From positions 5,700,501 to 5,764,500 of the forward strand of contig JAFMOC010000007.1 of NCBI GenBank assembly GCA_019802505.1: a stretch of 64,000 nt of DNA, given 5' to 3'. Position numbers and translations under genes: made by a program. This document shows, in pieces, positions 1-64,000 of the stretch (positions within the stretch are counted from its first letter, which is position 1; each line of letters opens with the position of its first letter). Source of the DNA: Corydoras sp. C115. Lineage: Eukaryota; Chordata; Actinopteri; Siluriformes; Callichthyidae. Below the pieces are notes generated by a model. The model was not told the DNA's origin, searched no databases, and saw only the letters and a list, made by a program, of their open reading frames with translations.

Positions 1-1120
1 GCCAGCTATGTGATGGAAATGTATAAGGCACCTTAGCCTTACCTGTTGTATTCCTTTGGCATAGGTTTGTAGGTAAACAGATGTTAACTGCGTTGTTCAA
101 GCACAAACATCTCCTAAATGGGGACAAAAAAATGTATAATAACTAGCAATGGTGGTAGCAGCACGGGAACCAGATGCACACACAGCATAAGCCCCATTTC
201 CTGTGTGAGATCTGGCCCCTTGGAAGTGACAGAAGCTTATATAGCCCATAGCAGCGTATAAAGACTCCACCCATGAAGGTCATGTAGGCCACCACCTGCA
301 GAGACACATGAAAACAGACAGAGAACACACCCAGCAACACAGCAGTACCAGATTTTCACACAACAAAGTCCTACCATAGGGTTTCTGCAAATACTTGATC
401 ATATTCACAATCTGTTAATTGTTGTTGTGCACTGTTTTTAATGTCCAGCCTCCTTTTGAGCTTTGGTTCTTACAAGGTTTATTTCTTATGTATCACCTGG
501 ATAAAATGTATCCTACCTGCATGATAAAGACTAATTTTTTTATAATTTGCAGGCAATTCCCTTTCACCTTGCACACTACTTTAACCAAAACCAAGTCAAA
601 ATTATGTACCTGCATTAAATAATAAAATGTTCATGTATGTTTAAAACTAGTTAGTTTGGACACACCATCTTCTTACTCCATTGTCCATTCGATTTTTTTG
701 ACTATTTTTATAATTATAGACTGTACATTGATTGTACTTTCCATTTTTTTAAAGTTCTCTTTTGTCTATTTTTCAGGACAATCACTGAACAGGTGTAATT
801 TGGGTGGTGTATTGTTTATTGTCAGTTCGGCAGTGACACTGATATGGTGAGGGGGTTTTGGTGCAGCAGTGCTGCTGGTGTTTTATTTAAACACTTCAGT
901 GACACTGTTGGAATGAGAATAATCACCAACCAAATACTATTGGTGTCCTGACCATTAGAGAATTGAATAAAGGGGACTAACACATTATGTACTGTAGTCC
1001 ACAAACTTACATTTACATAGAATGTAGCTATATTTATTTACCTTGACTTGAAAATCTCAAAATGTTTAAAATTTAAAATTTGAATTTTTACTTACTTATT
1101 TCTTTCATATTTTGTTTTAG
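1..1120. other. Intron sequence upstream of exon 1 of the window
   Basis: AT-rich with no coding signal I trust. Short open frames here have no family likeness. A fragment of an interspersed repeat (820-1015) is listed separately. The CUB11 exon that must precede 1121 is not here. Confidence 0.7.
820..1015. repeat. Old interspersed repeat fragment (copy 1 of 3)
   Basis: Contains CAGCAGTGCTGCTGG, a 'CACTTCAGTGACACTG' stretch and 'GTGTCCTGACCATTAGAG'. The same words recur at 5395-5800 and, more weakly, at 14862-15140. It looks like a non-autonomous DNA-transposon-type repeat common in characins and catfish (from memory). Ends are not clear. Confidence 0.55.
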
Positions 1121-60852
<59,732 letters not shown>

Positions 60853-61640
60853 GTAAGAAGTGTCAATAGCTCATAATCTTTAGCCATGTGTGTATGACAG
60901 ACTATCTACACAGGATGTGAAACTCCTGTGCCCATCCAGTTTGACAAATTAGGAAATCAGTTAAATTTTGCACACTGCATAATATTAAAGAGCTACAACA
61001 TGTTTTGTTAAAAATAACACACATTATTTTAAAACAAAAGTAAAGTGTTTACAAAACCAAGAAAAAGATAACTGTGACTATAAAGCTTGACAGGTGACAA
61101 TACCCCAATATTAAAACAAATAAATTGGCAGGGCACTATCACAAGAGACAGATGACAATGAAAGACCAAAAGACGTTATCAGGGCCAGCTCCAGGTAAGA
61201 CCAGAGAAGCTAAATCACTAGGCAACAAGCTTTCTCCTGCCACATGCTATTTATGATTTTATTATTATTATTGTTATTATTATTACTAATCACATGTCAA
61301 AGCTAGAGAAAGTGTGTTTGTATGTATGTGTGTGTCTATGAATGTCTTCATCTCTTGCTCTTTAATTTAATTGTCTAAAAACATTCACTTTGCATAACAA
61401 ACAACAAATCACCCCAAATTATTGTCACCTGAATTTTTGTTTTTAAAGGCTTTCTGATAAGTGATGCAGTTTTTGAGTTACTTAGCAGATGGAGTGATAG
61501 ATTGCAGTTCATGTATGACCATAAATAAGTTAAAAGCCTTTAGCATTTACAGATTGGGAATACCATGACCTTTTCAGAATAGGACTATATTGTGTGTATG
61601 AGTGTGTAGTTGCGTACGTGCGCTGTCTAGCTCTGTTAAG
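60853..61640. other. Start of the intron after the membrane exon
   Basis: Searched for the cytoplasmic tail exon (NPMY-type motif) and not found. Otherwise AT-rich. Confidence 0.55.
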
Positions 61641-62163
61641 CTTATCTACTAAATTGTTATCTAGTTGCTTAGTTACTTTTAGTTACTTTTATTTACATTC
61701 TTTTGACTGTTCAGCTACCTCATCGTTATAACAGCATTTATATCCGCTTTTTGTCCCTGTCCGGTGTAGTTGCTAGCGTTTTTAGCCGCTAACGCTAGCA
61801 CTTTCTGCTTACTATCGCAGTGGTTTTCTGCCAACACCGCTGCATTTATTTACCCGCTTCGTTTATAAATATTAGCCTATATTATAAAAGAGTCATCTCC
61901 TGATCTGCGTCGCCGGATTCATTTGTTCGGATTTTCGGATCGGATTTTATTGGACTCAACGCTGATCCTCACACACCGCATTGTGAGAACCTTCAGGACT
62001 CAACCTCCGTCCGACGCTAATACAGCCAGATTCACTAGAGTTGGATCTCCACCAGCTGCTGCCGCTGCTTTGTTTCATCATCAGCTGTAACAGCGGGAAA
62101 TAACCTCACATCTCTACCCACCCGAAGCTAAGTTTATTTCTTATTTTATATATAAACTTTACA

Positions 62164-63051
62164 ATGGCACTTTCCCCTCTGGTTGCGTGCCCTCAGTGCA
62201 GTATGTACAGACAGTCTTCCTCCGTCATTACTGATAATTCAGTCTGTGAGAAGTGTAGCCTAGTCCTTAGTCTGACGGAGAAGATTTCAGTGCTGGAAGA
62301 GCGCATTCGGGTTTTAGAACAGGGCCATGTTAGTAAAGGTGTGTCAGGGACCAGTTTAGCCAGCCCGAATGCCACAGGATCAGGTCCTAAATCTCCGGCT
62401 TTAGAGCCCTCGCAGCAGGGCGAGTGGGTGACGACCAGGCGACGTACACGTAGAACTGAGCATCACTCTTCTAGGATCCACGTGTCCAATCGGTTTTCCC
62501 CACTCAGTGACTCACCCACTGAGAGACCGGTTGCTAAAAGTGCTCTGGTTATTGGCAACTCCCAGCTCAGACACGTGCGAATCGCCACCCCCTTAAAGAC
62601 CCCAGCAACCATAGTCCGGTGCATTCCGGGGGCCAGGGCTCCAGACATCAGGGCGAACCTCAAAGTGCTGGCTAATGCTAAACGCTCATTCTCTAGAATA
62701 GTTATCCACGTCGGCACTAATGACGTTCGTCTCAAGCAGTCAGAGATTACTAAGGCTAATGTTAAAGAGGTGTGTGGAACCGCTGCAATGATGTCTGATG
62801 AAGTAGTTGTCTCTGGTCCCCTACCAATGAGGCGTGGCGGCGAAACCTACAGCAGGTTATGGTCACTACGTTGCTGGATGTCTAAGTGGTGCTCAGAAAA
62901 CAACATTACCTTTATTGATAATTGGTCTACTTTTGAGGGAAGGCCTGGCCTTTTGAAATGGGACGGCATCCATCCTTCCCGGGAGGGTGCTGCGCTCATG
63001 TCACATAACATAGCCGATAGGGTTTTTTCTTCAGATAGGAATAAAAATTGA
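62164..63051 (+). CDS. LINE ORF1 with SGNH esterase domain
   Basis: 295 codons. N-terminal CPQC...CEKC pairs (residues 9-31) look like a zinc-binding knuckle, followed by a short coiled coil (LTEKISVLEERIRVLEQ, 37-53) and a basic stretch TTRRRTRRTEHH. The C-terminal half is an SGNH-hydrolase-like domain: LVIGNSQLRHV (Ser133), HVGTNDV (184-187) and KWDGIHPSREG (Asp267, His270), so the catalytic residues are all there. Such esterase ORF1 proteins are known from CR1/L2-group LINEs; the role may be RNA or membrane binding during transposition. It ends with TGA at 63049-63051. Confidence 0.85.
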   Translation: MALSPLVACPQCSMYRQSSSVITDNSVCEKCSLVLSLTEKISVLEERIRVLEQGHVSKGVSGTSLASPNATGSGPKSPALEPSQQGEWVTTRRRTRRTEHHSSRIHVSNRFSPLSDSPTERPVAKSALVIGNSQLRHVRIATPLKTPATIVRCIPGARAPDIRANLKVLANAKRSFSRIVIHVGTNDVRLKQSEITKANVKEVCGTAAMMSDEVVVSGPLPMRRGGETYSRLWSLRCWMSKWCSENNITFIDNWSTFEGRPGLLKWDGIHPSREGAALMSHNIADRVFSSDRNKN

Positions 63052-64000
63052 CATTTCAGAGCCAAGGCCAGGCAGCAGACAGAATGGCCTAACCAACTGC
63101 CTGCGAACTGCCAGGAGTCGTCACCCACAATAACTAGGTTCCATACCATTAAGACAGTTATCAAGTATCGCAGTGAGCAAAAAACAACAAAAAGAGTCCA
63201 AAAAGTGTGCCAAAAAAATCTCATTAATATCAATACAACCTCAAGTAATGTAAGAAACACTTTTAAGTTAAAACTTGGGTTATTAAACATTAGGTCACTG
63301 TCATCAAAATCAGCTCTAGTTCAAGAAATAATAACTGATAACTTTCTAAACGTCTTTTGTCTCACAGAGACCTGGATTAGGGCCAACGAATACCTAGCAT
63401 TAAATGATGCCTCTCCACCTGGTTATACTTATGCTCATAAACCACGTCTTAGTGGACGAGGAGGTGGAGTGGCTACGATCTATAAAGAAAACATAAATGT
63501 AACACTTAATAATAAGTATGAGTCAAAATCCTTCGAAGCTCTTGTACTCAACATAAGCAGTTCATCTTCATTGAAGAATAAATCCAATCTAATGCAACTT
63601 ATTACCATATACCACCCTCCCAGCCCATATACAGAGTTTATTAAAGAATTTGGTGAATTTCTCTCTAACATAGTAATCTCATCAGACAAGGCCTTAATAG
63701 TCGGTGACTTCAATGTTCACTTTGAAAACCCACTAGACTCATTTAAATTAGCCTTTGACTCCATCCTAGATTCCATGGGCATTACTCAAAGTGTAGTTGG
63801 TATAACACATCGCTGTAAACATACATTAGACTTAGTTTTATCATATGGTATTAACATTAATAATTTAACTATTGTTCCACTATGTGAGGTCATCTCCGAT
63901 CACTATTTGATAACCTACGATTTAGAAATTGATATTGATCCAGTCATTAAAACGCAATATGACATGAAGCGTACAATCATTCCCTCTACTGCTGTGTCAT
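63052..64000 (+). CDS. LINE ORF2 start, APE-type endonuclease (partial)
   Basis: Open for 316 codons from the base after the ORF1 stop to the window end, in the same frame as ORF1. From about 63274: LGLLNIRSLSSKSALVQE, FCLTETWIRANE, GRGGGVATIYKE, LIVGDFNVHFENP and VISDHYLITYDL, the motifs of an apurinic-like endonuclease with catalytic E, D/N and SDH. There is no ATG in this frame before about 63592, inside the endonuclease. Translation therefore needs readthrough or another start mechanism, or the element carries one stop mutation. Confidence 0.82.

Larger units (their letters stand above)
61641..64000 (+). mobile_element. CR1/L2-type LINE, 5' part, runs off the window
   Basis: Sense to csmd1. 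A GC-rich, ORF-free leader of about 500 bp (start about 61640-61700, uncertain) precedes ORF1 at 62164. After ORF1 an endonuclease frame continues to the window end. This is a 5'-complete or nearly complete element, rarer than the usual 5'-truncated copies. RT and 3' end lie beyond 64000. Confidence 0.82.

Noticed and set aside
780..793. Possible micro-exon between a TTTTTCAG acceptor and a CAGGTG donor
   Set aside because: The 14 nt do not encode the expected CUB11 sequence before TTAPALLN, and the phase does not fit.
62463..62735. Minus-strand ORFs over the LINE ORF1 (also 62847-63290)
   Set aside because: Shadows of the real plus-strand ORF1, which has the SGNH motifs.

Overview
The window is vertebrate genomic DNA, most likely from a ray-finned fish. 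It holds 33 consecutive coding exons on the + strand (1121-60852) of one gene, a CSMD1-type CUB and Sushi multiple domains protein. Introns have GT-AG borders and are AT-rich. They are filled with fish-type transposable elements and long TA and CA/GT microsatellites. An otophysan fish (characin, catfish or knifefish) is my guess from the repeat types. The species is not decided by the sequence.

The exons give about 4,933 coding nt (about 1,644 codons) with no stop in the spliced frame. They encode the tail of one CUB, three alternating Sushi/CUB pairs, 15 tandem Sushi (CCP) domains, a membrane-proximal region and the transmembrane helix. With the family's usual 14 CUB and 28 Sushi plan, this is CUB11 (end) to CUB14, Sushi 11 to 28, the stalk and the membrane segment. 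The N-terminal half and the last cytoplasmic exon(s) lie outside the window. The short cytoplasmic start after the helix reads YLYKHR.

Layout: 1-11.5 kb, CUB/Sushi exons with small introns. 11.5-15.5 kb, an intron with a CTCF-motif repeat and a broken L2-type LINE. 15.7-25.6 kb, Sushi 14-17 with decayed LINE, Tc1 and LTR-like remnants. 25.6-38.0 kb, a 12.4 kb intron packed with a gypsy pol fragment, a Tc1 fragment, SINEs, a Harbinger-type element and a 5.2 kb antisense gypsy chromovirus with both LTRs. 38.0-42.7 kb, a tight cluster of seven Sushi exons. 42.7-55.4 kb, Sushi 24-28 with SINEs and a second, inverted Harbinger copy carrying a nested Tc1 element. 55.5-60.9 kb, the stalk and membrane exons plus a third Harbinger copy. 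61.6-64 kb, the 5' part of a CR1/L2-type LINE that runs off the window.

The observations I find most interesting are: a LINE whose ORF1 and endonuclease ORF share one frame, separated by a single UGA with no ATG between them; an interspersed repeat in two copies that each carry a perfect CTCF core; a Harbinger-type element that carries a head-to-head SINE pair as cargo; and an extra cysteine in Sushi 19 of the complement-regulating segment.
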